Below are positions 15,678-23,061 of a stretch of 64,000 nucleotides of DNA, one piece after another. Every line of letters starts with the position of its first letter. Position 1 is the first letter of the stretch. Position numbers and translations under genes: made by a program. Below the pieces are notes generated by a model. That model worked only from the letters and a program-made list of their open reading frames with translations, ran no database searches and was not told where the DNA came from. Source of the stretch: Pontibacter pamirensis (GTDB taxonomy: Bacteria > Bacteroidota > Bacteroidia > Cytophagales > Hymenobacteraceae); NCBI RefSeq assembly GCF_010015475.1, contig NZ_SSNI01000026.1, forward strand, positions 24,861 through 88,860, in the 5' to 3' direction.

Positions 15678-17651
15678 TCACACTTGCGGGAAACCCGAAG
15701 GGGATGAAGTCTTTCCTTTTTTGATGTGCTTTAGGAAAGCTTCATATTCCATGAAGTCCATCGGCGAAGCGTTGCTTTTCGTCATCTCTTTGGTAAGCCC
15801 GCAGAAGTTATAAACCTTGTTAAGCGTAAGGCCAGTGCCGCGCTTATTGTAATACTTGATATGCCCGAAGTTTTTGTAGTACTCAATGTTTTCTGCGGTG
15901 CTCCTGCCGGGGTCTATCAGGTTACTGAAGGATAGGAAGAAGTCGCAGTTGTCCAGTATCTTTCCTGAGCCTCTGACATATTCCGAAACATCACGCATGT
16001 AAGGCTTTGCATCCTTGGTGGTGTGGCATATCAGGATAATGAACAGGTTCTCCTGATTGGCCAGGTCCTTGAGTTCTGCCGTGTGCTGCTCAAACCGCTC
16101 ATTCTCCGAGCCCTTGCCGCCCATCATACTCAGACCATCTATCGCAAGAATCTGCACCGGCCCATACAGCTCCTTTGTCCGCTGCAAATCCTGATAGTAC
16201 CGCTCTGCGGTCATTTTGGAGACGTTGGAGAGAACAAGTCCATCGCTAAGTCTTTTAGCCGCTTCCTTCATCCTTTGCTTCAGCCCCTCCTTATCTTCTT
16301 TAACCCATGACCTGTAGAAAACACTGGGTGCCATTCCGTTCTCTGGCGGGAAGGAAACATCCAGCGTTCTATTAATCATCTCCACCTTCCCCATCTCCAT
16401 GCTGCTGTAGATGGCCCGGGCATCGTAACTGATGATGTTCTGGGACACAACGTTCAAAGCGCCATAGCTTTTCCTGGTACCTCCTTTGCCAATAAAGGCC
16501 CCAACGCGCCCCTGAAAGTTGAATTCCTGATCAGCGTTTATTTCATCGAATAGACATGTAGTTGGCGTCGGCTCCGTCGTGTAGTAATCCGCCCACTCAC
16601 TGAACCAGTCCTGGAAGTTCTCTGCACCTGCCTCAGACTTAATTTCTTGCTGTTTTGCAGCTCTATTAGGAAGCGTTTTCTTAAAAGCTGAACGTACTAT
16701 TTGCTCCACTTCAGAGAATGGCAGCGGAGGTTGCGCTGAACGGTTTATCAAATCCAGTAGCTGCACTATATGTTCTTCGCTCAGAGTAGAACGGTCGAAC
16801 AGCATAGCAGCCTGCTTGAAAAGGTCGTTGTTCCTGCTGCCTTGTGAAGGTGCGTAGAAGCCTCCGAACGCGGCGCTTTTACCCTGTGCAATGTTCTTAT
16901 TCTTGTAGTCGTTGAAATCAAAGTCCAGTGCGTATTTCCATAATCCACAAAGGTCCTCATTCGGCATCAGTGCTGAGGGGTTAAACGTGAGCCGGAAAGG
17001 TCTAGGCTGCTTTGCCAGTTCCCTTATCTCATCTAGTGTCAGGGTATTCAACTCGTTATACGTAAGGCCTATCTTGTACAAGCCGCCTTTGTGGTTTTTG
17101 GAGTTCATCAGACGAAAGATGCGGTTCGGGTTATAGATACTTAAATCCATTTCGTTAAAAATCCGCTTGCTGCATCGCTTGTAACTCTCTGCCGCCACCT
17201 CCTCTATGTGGTCCATTGTCACCTCAAAGCATTCCATCAAAACACGCACAGCCAGCACATTTATCCTGTCTGCCATATCCTTACGTATTCCCAACCCCCC
17301 GAACAAGTTCTGGTGCAGTCCAACATGAAAACCCTTGCCCCCTGAGAAAGATATGAACAGGTCGTTAGGATGCACGTTCAGCATGTTGTACAGAAGCAGG
17401 CAGAGGTTACGCGCCATGTCCAAGGACTTCTGCTGGTCTGTGTCGTTGTCAATATCGAAGTATAGGAACTTACAGAAATAATTCCCTTTGAAGCCGCTTA
17501 CAGTTTTGGTTAGCTTCACATGCTCGTAAATCGAGTTATCAAAGCCGAACATAGAGATATAACGCTCTTCTGCCGTAGGGCTCAAGTCAATATCCACTTC
17601 CTTTAGAACTGTGGCGCGATGGTTTAGGGCGGTGCAGTATTCGTAGTTCAT
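15678..17651 (-). CDS. AEP-type primase fused to a RecA-fold helicase/ATPase (657 aa)
   Basis: The N-terminal archaeo-eukaryotic primase domain has the metal-binding FDIDND (65-70), SGGKGFHVG (103-111) and NRIFRLMNSKN (176-186) motifs. A primase C-terminal helical segment follows (about 275-330, SEEHIVQLLDLINRSAQPPL). The C-terminal ATPase has Walker A IGKGGTRKS (387-395), Walker B ILAIDG (501-506) and ICHTTKD (541-547), as in RepA/DnaB-like phage helicases. It should prime and unwind at the element's origin. Its start overlaps the initiator stop (ATGA), so the two are translationally coupled, like lambda O-P. Confidence 0.85.
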   Translation of the reverse strand: MNYEYCTALNHRATVLKEVDIDLSPTAEERYISMFGFDNSIYEHVKLTKTVSGFKGNYFCKFLYFDIDNDTDQQKSLDMARNLCLLLYNMLNVHPNDLFISFSGGKGFHVGLHQNLFGGLGIRKDMADRINVLAVRVLMECFEVTMDHIEEVAAESYKRCSKRIFNEMDLSIYNPNRIFRLMNSKNHKGGLYKIGLTYNELNTLTLDEIRELAKQPRPFRLTFNPSALMPNEDLCGLWKYALDFDFNDYKNKNIAQGKSAAFGGFYAPSQGSRNNDLFKQAAMLFDRSTLSEEHIVQLLDLINRSAQPPLPFSEVEQIVRSAFKKTLPNRAAKQQEIKSEAGAENFQDWFSEWADYYTTEPTPTTCLFDEINADQEFNFQGRVGAFIGKGGTRKSYGALNVVSQNIISYDARAIYSSMEMGKVEMINRTLDVSFPPENGMAPSVFYRSWVKEDKEGLKQRMKEAAKRLSDGLVLSNVSKMTAERYYQDLQRTKELYGPVQILAIDGLSMMGGKGSENERFEQHTAELKDLANQENLFIILICHTTKDAKPYMRDVSEYVRGSGKILDNCDFFLSFSNLIDPGRSTAENIEYYKNFGHIKYYNKRGTGLTLNKVYNFCGLTKEMTKSNASPMDFMEYEAFLKHIKKGKTSSPSGFPQV

Positions 17652-18445
17652 CGTGTGTTTCGTTTTAGCCAGGTGAGAAGGGTAAGGTAGACGGAAAGGT
17701 TAGATGTTATTTTCTTCCAGTTGCCCATGTTGCGGAGCATATCAACTACGGGGTCAATCCCAAACTCTCCTACCACAGAGAGTATCTGCTTTGGAAATGG
17801 TTGTTGCTCCATCCGCCGGACGTTGGCCAGTAATTCATCCTTGTTGTACCACTTGATGAAACTATCCCAAGTCTCCTGGTCTTCCGGGGAAAGGGATTGG
17901 TATTGTAGCTGTACTTCCTGTGCATGGAGTTGAGCCTTTGTCAGAGGGGTAGATTGCACAGAGCCGACAGGCGATCTATTTGTTTTATTGTTTTTATGTT
18001 TTATTGTTTTATTGTTTATATATGACTGTAATGCTTCTGCAATAGCTTTGACATCTGCTTCTGCATATGCTTCTACAATAGCTTCTGCAACTGCTTCTGC
18101 ATCAGCTTTGGCATTTTTTGCATAAGCATTTGAGTAGGATTCTGCTATTTCCTCCTCCTGTTCCACAAGAGAAATCCGGTTGCAGGTATACTGGTTTTTG
18201 CTCTTCTCCACCCACTCAATAAAGCTGTTATCAGCCAGGAACTGCAGCCCGTTCTTGTAAGTTCTCCAGTCTGTGACCCCTAAGCATTCCATGGACTTTT
18301 CAGTTTGGATATCGACAATTTTCTTCCATCCGCAGGCATTTGCGCGCTCGATTATCCAGAAGTAAAGCGAGGTGTGGATAGGCTTGGCCTGTGGGTTTTC
18401 ATAGGCAAAGGAGAACCACTTGCGGGACAGTAAAAATGTGTTCAT
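17648..18445 (-). CDS. Lambda-O-like replication initiator with internal repeats (265 aa)
   Basis: Residues 1-90 look like a winged helix (LYFWIIERANACGWKKIVDI ... LGVTDWRTYKNGLQFLADNSFIEWVEKS), the form of phage replication initiators. Residues about 110-137 are an Ala/Glu-rich helix (ADAEAVAEAIVEAYAEAD) encoded by 12-bp tandem repeats. A lysine/asparagine-rich linker encoded by an AT tract follows (NNKTIKHKNNKTNR), then a C-terminal domain (TWDSFIKWYNKDELLANVRRM ... LTLLTWLKRNTR) that may contact the helicase. The order of N-domain, iterons, AT tract and C-domain matches lambda O. Function is inferred from architecture and from coupling to the primase gene. Confidence 0.65.
   Translation of the reverse strand: MNTFLLSRKWFSFAYENPQAKPIHTSLYFWIIERANACGWKKIVDIQTEKSMECLGVTDWRTYKNGLQFLADNSFIEWVEKSKNQYTCNRISLVEQEEEIAESYSNAYAKNAKADAEAVAEAIVEAYAEADVKAIAEALQSYINNKTIKHKNNKTNRSPVGSVQSTPLTKAQLHAQEVQLQYQSLSPEDQETWDSFIKWYNKDELLANVRRMEQQPFPKQILSVVGEFGIDPVVDMLRNMGNWKKITSNLSVYLTLLTWLKRNTR
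17981..18116. repeat. Seven 12-bp tandem repeats plus AT-rich tract: candidate replication origin
   Basis: 18033-18116 is seven units with a 12-bp period, typically gcttctgcaata on the plus strand (variants end in tat, act or tca; two units are diverged). Directly beside it, 17981-18030 is almost pure A/T and itself repetitive (ttttattg-like units). Iterons next to an AT-rich unwinding tract inside an initiator gene are the arrangement of lambda ori. The origin role is inferred. Confidence 0.55.
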
Positions 18446-18517
18446 GTGCAGGTTTTGCAGGTGATGACTATAAGGGTGATTTATGGAAGGTGTTATCGAA
18501 GTCTACACTGGAAAGGG

Positions 18518-18958
18518 CTATTCAAGCTCAAGCCGTAGGTGTGGCACGGCAGTATCTGATGTATCCGGACTTGTTTTCTCCTGCTGAGGCTTTGTATGTT
18601 CGTGGGAATATATCAGCAGCTCCGTCTGTCTTTGCGGGCTGTTGAAGTGCACAGGCGCTGCGTAAAGGATTGCCTGGTCTTTCCGGACGTAGAGGCTGTA
18701 GTCGTCCATTGTCTCATCACCGGGGTCTTCTGTAGCCCATCTCTCAAACATCATTGCATCCAGCTCTGTGTAGGTGAATGTTCCGCTGGGACCTACGTAG
18801 TTGTCCTCTTTCAGCACGTAGACCTGTTGCAGCGGCACGACGTACTGCGTCTGGTTTCCTTTCTCGTCGACGGTGTTCAGCTGGATATTCACCGGGGCGT
18901 TTAGTACTTCTTCAGGCAGCGACAGGGCCTGCTCTATCATTTGTTTTAGCGTTAGCAT
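18518..18958 (-). CDS. Hypothetical early phage protein (146 aa)
   Basis: MLTLKQMIEQALSLPEEVLNAP then a strand-rich middle (NIQLNTVDEKGNQTQYVVPLQQVYVLKED) and a low-complexity acidic tail. Soluble, no known motif. It lies 72 bp upstream of the initiator gene in the same train. Similar small proteins crowd the early region of Bacteroidota prophages, but I do not recognise the family. Confidence 0.6.
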   Translation of the reverse strand: MLTLKQMIEQALSLPEEVLNAPVNIQLNTVDEKGNQTQYVVPLQQVYVLKEDNYVGPSGTFTYTELDAMMFERWATEDPGDETMDDYSLYVRKDQAILYAAPVHFNSPQRQTELLIYSHEHTKPQQEKTSPDTSDTAVPHLRLELE

Positions 18959-18993
18959 AGGTTAACTTTTAAAGTGAAAGGTTGTTTAAAATG

Positions 18994-19452
18994 TTACTCG
19001 TTGGGGTAAAAGTAGGCGCGGTTTATGTCCTCAATCAGAAGCTGATATTGATGGTAGACGTCCTGCCGTTCCTCAGGCGCCAGGGCCCGGTTATAGGACA
19101 AGAAAAAAACCGTTAACTCGTTGGCGAACACTAGCACGCCTTCTTTGATGATGTCCTTCTCTTCTTTGTAATCTTCCAGGTCTTCATCATCCTCATCATC
19201 AAAGTCAACCTCTGTGTGCGGCAAAGCCGTCTCTACTGTCCTGCCGTTGATGGCACTGCCTTGCTCAGGCCTGGCACCAAGCTTGTAAAGGACGCGCTCC
19301 AGGGCCAGCAGAAACTCTACTGTCACTCCGGGTTCTACTTCACCTCCTGCGACTGGCTTCAGGAATTTTAAGATAACTGTGATGGCGGCATCACGCTCTT
19401 CCGGAGTGAGGTGCACAGGCGGGTCCAAGGGGAATTCTGCTGTATCTGTCAT
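18994..19452 (-). CDS. Hypothetical acidic early phage protein (152 aa)
   Basis: Two helical halves joined by a strikingly acidic run (EVDFDDEDDEDLEDYKEEKD, about 82-101). Acidic stretches like this occur in DNA-mimic phage proteins, which is only a possibility here. Its ATG overlaps the stop of an unlisted 52-aa gene upstream (ATGA), implying coupling. Confidence 0.6.
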   Translation of the reverse strand: MTDTAEFPLDPPVHLTPEERDAAITVILKFLKPVAGGEVEPGVTVEFLLALERVLYKLGARPEQGSAINGRTVETALPHTEVDFDDEDDEDLEDYKEEKDIIKEGVLVFANELTVFFLSYNRALAPEERQDVYHQYQLLIEDINRAYFYPNE

Positions 19453-19607
19453 GATGCGATTTGACTATGCAGTGCCCTCATATCATTTAAGGCCTTCGTC
19501 AGCTTCAGCAGCATGTTTTCCAGTGCTTTTGCCTTATTTCCCTGCGGGAAGAGGTAGAGGTCCAGGTTTAGCATCTTATAGCAGGGGGAAGTGGCAAACT
19601 GGCTCAT
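19449..19607 (-). CDS. Small coupled protein (52 aa)
   Basis: MSQFATSPCYKMLNLDLYL followed by FPQGNKAKALENMLLKLTKAL; amphipathic helical C-terminal half. Short, but supported by context: its ATG overlaps the stop of the upstream gene (ATGA at 19604-19607) and its TGA overlaps the ATG of the downstream gene (19449-19452). It fills what would otherwise be the only large gap in the coupled train. No function known. Confidence 0.65.
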   Translation of the reverse strand: MSQFATSPCYKMLNLDLYLFPQGNKAKALENMLLKLTKALNDMRALHSQIAS

Positions 19608-19891
19608 GCGGCGTTGCTGCTTTGAGACTGGGCTTTCTGAGCATCACGCTGCCGCTCTATTTTCTTTAAGTTCTTCAGCAGGCCGTGCATTTGGTTAAAG
19701 TAGTAGTTGCAGTTTTCCCGATAGCTTCTCGACATGCCCTGCTCATTGGTTAGGTAAGAAGTGTGGAGTTCGACTAGGTAGTCATCTAACTGCTCTATGT
19801 GGTCCTCTTCAACGCCTAAGAGGTGGCTGATGGCTTTCTCTGCTGAAAGCTCCTGAGCACTATGCTGTGTACTAGTTGCTGTGATTTCCAT
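19604..19891 (-). CDS. Hypothetical early phage protein (95 aa)
   Basis: Helical (AQELSAEKAISHLLGVEEDHIEQLDDYLVEL ... NQMHGLLKNLKKIERQRDAQK). It resembles the two genes upstream in size, in the MEI-type start, and in ending with SNAA or NSNAA, so these may be diverged duplicates. Coupled to the 52-aa gene by an ATGA overlap. Confidence 0.6.
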   Translation of the reverse strand: MEITATSTQHSAQELSAEKAISHLLGVEEDHIEQLDDYLVELHTSYLTNEQGMSRSYRENCNYYFNQMHGLLKNLKKIERQRDAQKAQSQSSNAA

Positions 19892-19937
19892 AAGTTTAGA
19901 ATGTTTAAAGGAGATTAATTGATTTACATTTCCCGGC

Positions 19938-20207
19938 TCAGGCGGCGTTGCTGTTCAGTTCTTCGGCACTGTCCTTGGCATCCCGGTACACTTTGCTGCG
20001 CTGCAGTATCGTGTTTATCAGCTGCCAGCGATAGTAGCAATCCTCCCGGTCTTTGGCCTCATCCAGCCATTCACAGTGTGTGACATAGTAAAGTGTGGCC
20101 TTCTGGAGATACTCTATGCATCCTTCCAGTTCCTCCTCGTCAGCGACAAATAGCAGGTCCCTGACAGCCTTATCGTATTCTTTATCTTTATCGGTTATGA
20201 TTTCCAT
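19938..20207 (-). CDS. Hypothetical early phage protein (89 aa)
   Basis: MEIITDKDKEYDKAVRDLLFV followed by a helical region with aromatic residues (YLQKATLYYVTHCEWLDEAKD ... YRWQLINTILQRSK), ending LNSNAA. The start at 20207 is chosen because it matches the MEI start of the neighbouring paralogue-like gene; a longer frame reaches 20261. No family recognised. Confidence 0.6.
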   Translation of the reverse strand: MEIITDKDKEYDKAVRDLLFVADEEELEGCIEYLQKATLYYVTHCEWLDEAKDREDCYYRWQLINTILQRSKVYRDAKDSAEELNSNAA

Positions 20208-20247
20208 GACTCTGTTTCTTTTAAAGGTTTTCAGTTTGATTGTAAGC

Positions 20248-20541
20248 TTAGACTTTGTCAAAGTCTATAAAGCCCCCGCCCTTGAGTATGGCGTTCCGCA
20301 TCAGGCGAAGTGAGCACAGCAGGTTAGCGTAATAAGGACCATTATAGGTGCCTTCTGTCACGAAATACTCTGTCAGGTAAGTAATACTGTCATCCAGTTG
20401 CTGTGCCGTCCTTTGCCCATCAATGGCTGCAAGCAAAGGGCCTACATCGAATGTACCGTTTACTGACTGTCCGCATGGGAAAAGCGTGGACATAGATTTC
20501 TCAGGCTGCTCCAGGGTAGCCTGTGCTGCTAATGTTTCCAT
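20248..20541 (-). CDS. Hypothetical early phage protein (97 aa)
   Basis: METLAAQATLEQPEKSMSTLF then GPLLAAIDGQRTAQQLDDSITYL and YANLLCSLRLMRNAILKGG. Helical, soluble, same general form as the two genes that follow. First of the small-protein cluster after the HTH gene. Function unknown. Confidence 0.6.
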   Translation of the reverse strand: METLAAQATLEQPEKSMSTLFPCGQSVNGTFDVGPLLAAIDGQRTAQQLDDSITYLTEYFVTEGTYNGPYYANLLCSLRLMRNAILKGGGFIDFDKV

Positions 20542-20603
20542 AATTGAATTTATTTATAGGTTTAAACTAATTCATTCGTTGAGGTAAGCTTCAAAATCCA
20601 AGT

Positions 20604-20846
20604 TCATGCTGTGTTACGGCCCACCATATTGCGGCCTATCCATTCGTCTATTGCTTTCACCGTGACGCGGTAGGCGCTGCTCTTCTCCCCCACCCCAACC
20701 CGAAAAGCCGGAAGCCGCTTAGGGTCGTCTTCACTCAAAGCTATGTGCCGGTACAATGTCTTCTCACTCAGGCCTAAGTGTTTGGCTGCCTCCTCCACCG
20801 TGATGGCGATGGTGTCTGGCAGGGAGATGTTCTGAAGCTTTATCAT
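20604..20846 (-). CDS. MerR-like helix-turn-helix protein, possible excisionase (80 aa)
   Basis: IAITVEEAAKHLGLSEKTLYRHIAL (about 13-38) is a MerR/excisionase-type HTH_17, with the wing LPAFRVG and YRVTVKAIDEWI. Such small proteins act as excisionases or early regulators in integrative elements. It is the second gene of the leftward train after the divergent repressor, where a cro- or xis-like regulator is expected. Which of the two it is cannot be decided from sequence. Confidence 0.75.
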   Translation of the reverse strand: MIKLQNISLPDTIAITVEEAAKHLGLSEKTLYRHIALSEDDPKRLPAFRVGVGEKSSAYRVTVKAIDEWIGRNMVGRNTA

Positions 20847-20903
20847 TGTGGATAATTTTTATAAATGCTTGTATATAAATTACACTTATACCCGTATGAT
20901 GCT

Positions 20904-21161
20904 CTAAGCAGCCTTATCTCCTGCCTGCTCATGTAGGTAGGCCATCCGTTCGCGGTACAGTTCCGGGTTTGTCTCCAGTGCTAGTGCCTCGATGTAAGGC
21001 CAGTACTTGGAGGTGTAGCGCTCATTGGCCACTGCATCGCTGATGGTAGCCTTATGTGGAGCCTTACCTGTTGCAGCCTTCACCCGCTCAAGGATGGTAG
21101 GAATGAACAAGTCCGGCATTAGTTCTCTGACGGGAGTAGATTTGCTTGTAGCGACCATCAT
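20904..21161 (-). CDS. First leftward early gene, possible Cro-like regulator (85 aa)
   Basis: Contains FIPTILERVKAATGKAPHKATISDAVANER followed by SKYWPYIEALALETN, a possible helix-turn-helix but not a confident one. It is divergent from the repressor gene and separated from it by 113 bp carrying the paired operator motif, the position of cro. The ATG at 21161 or the one immediately after it is the start. Confidence 0.55.
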   Translation of the reverse strand: MMVATSKSTPVRELMPDLFIPTILERVKAATGKAPHKATISDAVANERYTSKYWPYIEALALETNPELYRERMAYLHEQAGDKAA

Positions 21162-21211
21162 ATTTTTTAGCTTTCTTTGTGAGTAGTAGTAGTTTGTTTT
21201 TCAAATATACG

Positions 21212-21245
21212 CAACATTTGTTGACATGGGCAATATTTGTTGACA
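21212..21245. promoter_or_regulatory. Paired operator-like repeat between divergent regulators
   Basis: caacatttgttgaca (21212-21226) and caatatttgttgaca (21231-21245) are direct repeats with a 19-bp period, nearly two helix turns. Each has an inner near-palindrome (caacatttgttg). The site is centred in the divergent region, 30 bp from the repressor start, and fits repressor/Cro operators overlapping both promoters. Confidence 0.6.
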
Positions 21246-21274
21246 AAATTTAAAAAATATTTTTTATTCTTCTT

Positions 21275-21835
21275 ATGTCTGGAGCTTATTCATCCCCTGA
21301 TCACACCCAAACACCTATTAATGAACGCATTAAACTCATTATAGAAGAGTATAAGCATACACCCAGTTCATTTGCAAGATCTATTGGATCCAGTAGACAA
21401 ACAGTTACTAATATCATAGAAGGAAGAAATAAGCCAAGTTATGATTTTCTATTGTCAATATTAGTTGCTGAGCCAGATGTATCTTCCGATTGGTTGATGA
21501 AAGGAGAAGGGCATATGTTAAAGAGTCGGGCGCAATCGGAAACTCACTCTATAAATTTTGATAAGGAATTTGAAGAAATAAACCTCAAATGGAAAAACTT
21601 GTTAAAAGAGGCTTATACCTCAACTAATGAGAAAGAGTTCCATGAGTTAATACTCGAGTATATGAGCCTTGTACAAGAAGAAACTCTCAGTCTCCTTAAA
21701 GCTATCAAATATTTTCCTATACACCTCTCATCTTTAGCTTACCATGCCGAATATATGAACAACATAATAACCCGCAGGGTCAGAGCAATGGAGGATGAAA
21801 AAGAAAATAACGAGAAGAAAAAAGACATAAAATAG
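21275..21835 (+). CDS. XRE-family phage repressor (186 aa)
   Basis: The HTH_3 domain lies at residues about 15-68 (NERIKLIIEEYKHTPSSFARSIGSSRQTVTNIIEGRNKPS), then the common YDFLLSILVAEPDVSSDWLMKGEGHM segment of Bacteroidota phage repressors. The C-terminal half is a helical oligomerisation region, not an S24 peptidase domain, so induction by RecA-dependent self-cleavage is unlikely. The antirepressor at 15007 offers an alternative switch. It is transcribed divergently from the lytic/replication train and faces the integrase end. Confidence 0.85.
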   Translation: MSGAYSSPDHTQTPINERIKLIIEEYKHTPSSFARSIGSSRQTVTNIIEGRNKPSYDFLLSILVAEPDVSSDWLMKGEGHMLKSRAQSETHSINFDKEFEEINLKWKNLLKEAYTSTNEKEFHELILEYMSLVQEETLSLLKAIKYFPIHLSSLAYHAEYMNNIITRRVRAMEDEKENNEKKKDIK

Positions 21836-22071
21836 ATTGCATTACTATAAAAAAGGCACCTTAAGACCCGCAACATTATTAGACAATTTAGAGCAGGGAA
21901 GAACTTTACAACTAATAATAAAGAAAAAAGCCAGGACGAAAGAACGAAGAAACAGATAAACAGTAGCCTCTCTTCCTAAAAATTTTGTAACGAATATAGT
22001 TTAATGAGTTGGTAGAGCAGTTGTTAAAGTAGCTTAGCTTAAAAAAGAAGAAACCATTTAAATCTTTTAAT

Positions 22072-22632
22072 ATGAAACCACTTTTTACAATACTACTACT
22101 CTTTATCTGTACAGGGCTGTACGCACAAGACCCAATGTATGCTGGAGCAGAATCTAAGGTTGAATCAAAGCTTTACCTCCAGCCATTACCAATTAACTCT
22201 AAAACAGGCAAGATAGAGTTTCAGGAGGTTATTCAGGTTTCAGGTAAAAGCCAGGCTGAAATTCACACTCACGCAAGGGAATGGTTTGCGAAAGCTTTTG
22301 TTTCTGCTAATGCTGTGTTGCAAATGGATGATAAAGATGCAGGCATTTTAATAGGAAAAGGAAGATTAGGTGACGAAATAGATATTTTAATAAAAGTAGA
22401 GTCTAAGGATGGCCGCTTTCGTTACACCCTGACAGATGTTGCTTTTGAAATACCCGGGTCAGGTCCGCGAGTTGCGGAGGATATTATTACCGATCCACAC
22501 CTATACAATAAAAGAGGCAAGCCTATAAAAAGACCTAAGGCTTTTAAGGAAGGGCTTATTGCGAGCAACGCAGTTCTCCTTGCATCTCTTACCGAAGCCG
22601 TTAATAACAGCACCTCTAACGACAACTGGTAA
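22072..22632 (+). CDS. Secreted DUF4468-type protein (186 aa)
   Basis: The signal peptide MKPLFTILLLFICTGLYAQ is followed by a domain resembling DUF4468 (TBP-like fold): YLQPLPINSKTGKIEFQEVIQ ... REWFAKAFVSANAVLQMDDKDAGILIGKG ... RFRYTLTDVAFE. Such proteins are periplasmic or surface-associated in Bacteroidota, and their role is unknown. It sits between the repressor and integrase genes, so it is likely lysogeny-expressed cargo. Confidence 0.75.
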   Translation: MKPLFTILLLFICTGLYAQDPMYAGAESKVESKLYLQPLPINSKTGKIEFQEVIQVSGKSQAEIHTHAREWFAKAFVSANAVLQMDDKDAGILIGKGRLGDEIDILIKVESKDGRFRYTLTDVAFEIPGSGPRVAEDIITDPHLYNKRGKPIKRPKAFKEGLIASNAVLLASLTEAVNNSTSNDNW

Positions 22633-22635
22633 TCT

Positions 22636-22752
22636 ATGATAAAACTCCTTTTCTTCCTCAAAGCCGGAGCCATTCTGCTCTTCACCAGGCCCACCAGCTG
22701 GCAGTGGGAGCGTGACAAGCTGAGGGGGGAGTATGAGGAGATGTTTAAGTGA
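22636..22752 (+). CDS. Possible 38-aa membrane peptide
   Basis: MIKLLFFLKAGAILLFTRP then a charged tail (ERDKLRGEYEEMFK). It starts 3 bp after the DUF4468 stop. One hydrophobic N-terminal segment. Its compact position and sense suggest a co-transcribed small membrane protein, but so short a frame can arise by chance. Confidence 0.35.
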   Translation: MIKLLFFLKAGAILLFTRPTSWQWERDKLRGEYEEMFK

Positions 22753-23061
22753 GTCTGTGCCGGTTATTGGTTGAGTATGAACAAAGTAATCATTTAATAT
22801 GCATCTAATACTCATAATATTTCGTGAATGTCTTGATTAAGTCTATACAAGTACCTATGTTTGTCTTACTTAAGAGCGCAATTAATAGCTCCAAAGCCGA
22901 ACCCTATTTCCCGACGCTACGTTTAGCCTGAAAAAGACAGAACCATCAACCTTAAAATACTACAGTCATGGGAACTGAAGCGTAACTAAAGACCGCTACC
23001 TAAAGAACTTAACTTATTTGAAACCTCAGCCAATAGCATGTCTATTGGCTTTTTTTTATCC
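22753..23061. other. 309-bp non-coding stretch with one terminator
   Basis: No supported ORF. The only clear signal is a hairpin followed by T-run at its right end (23028-23056). The rest is unremarkable. Confidence 0.5.
23028..23056 (+). terminator. Rho-independent terminator immediately before the next gene
   Basis: The stem agccaatag/ctattggct, loop catgt, is followed by eight T. The next ATG is only a few bases downstream (23062), so this hairpin may act as a leader attenuator for that gene as well as a terminator. Confidence 0.75.

Noticed and set aside
18033..18116. CRISPR array
   Set aside because: The 12-bp units are contiguous without spacers and lie in a coding frame; no cas genes are present in the window.
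23038..23061. ATG at 23038 as the start of the membrane protein gene
   Set aside because: It lies in the stem of a terminator hairpin, and the eight extra residues do not improve the protein; ATG 23062 is better.
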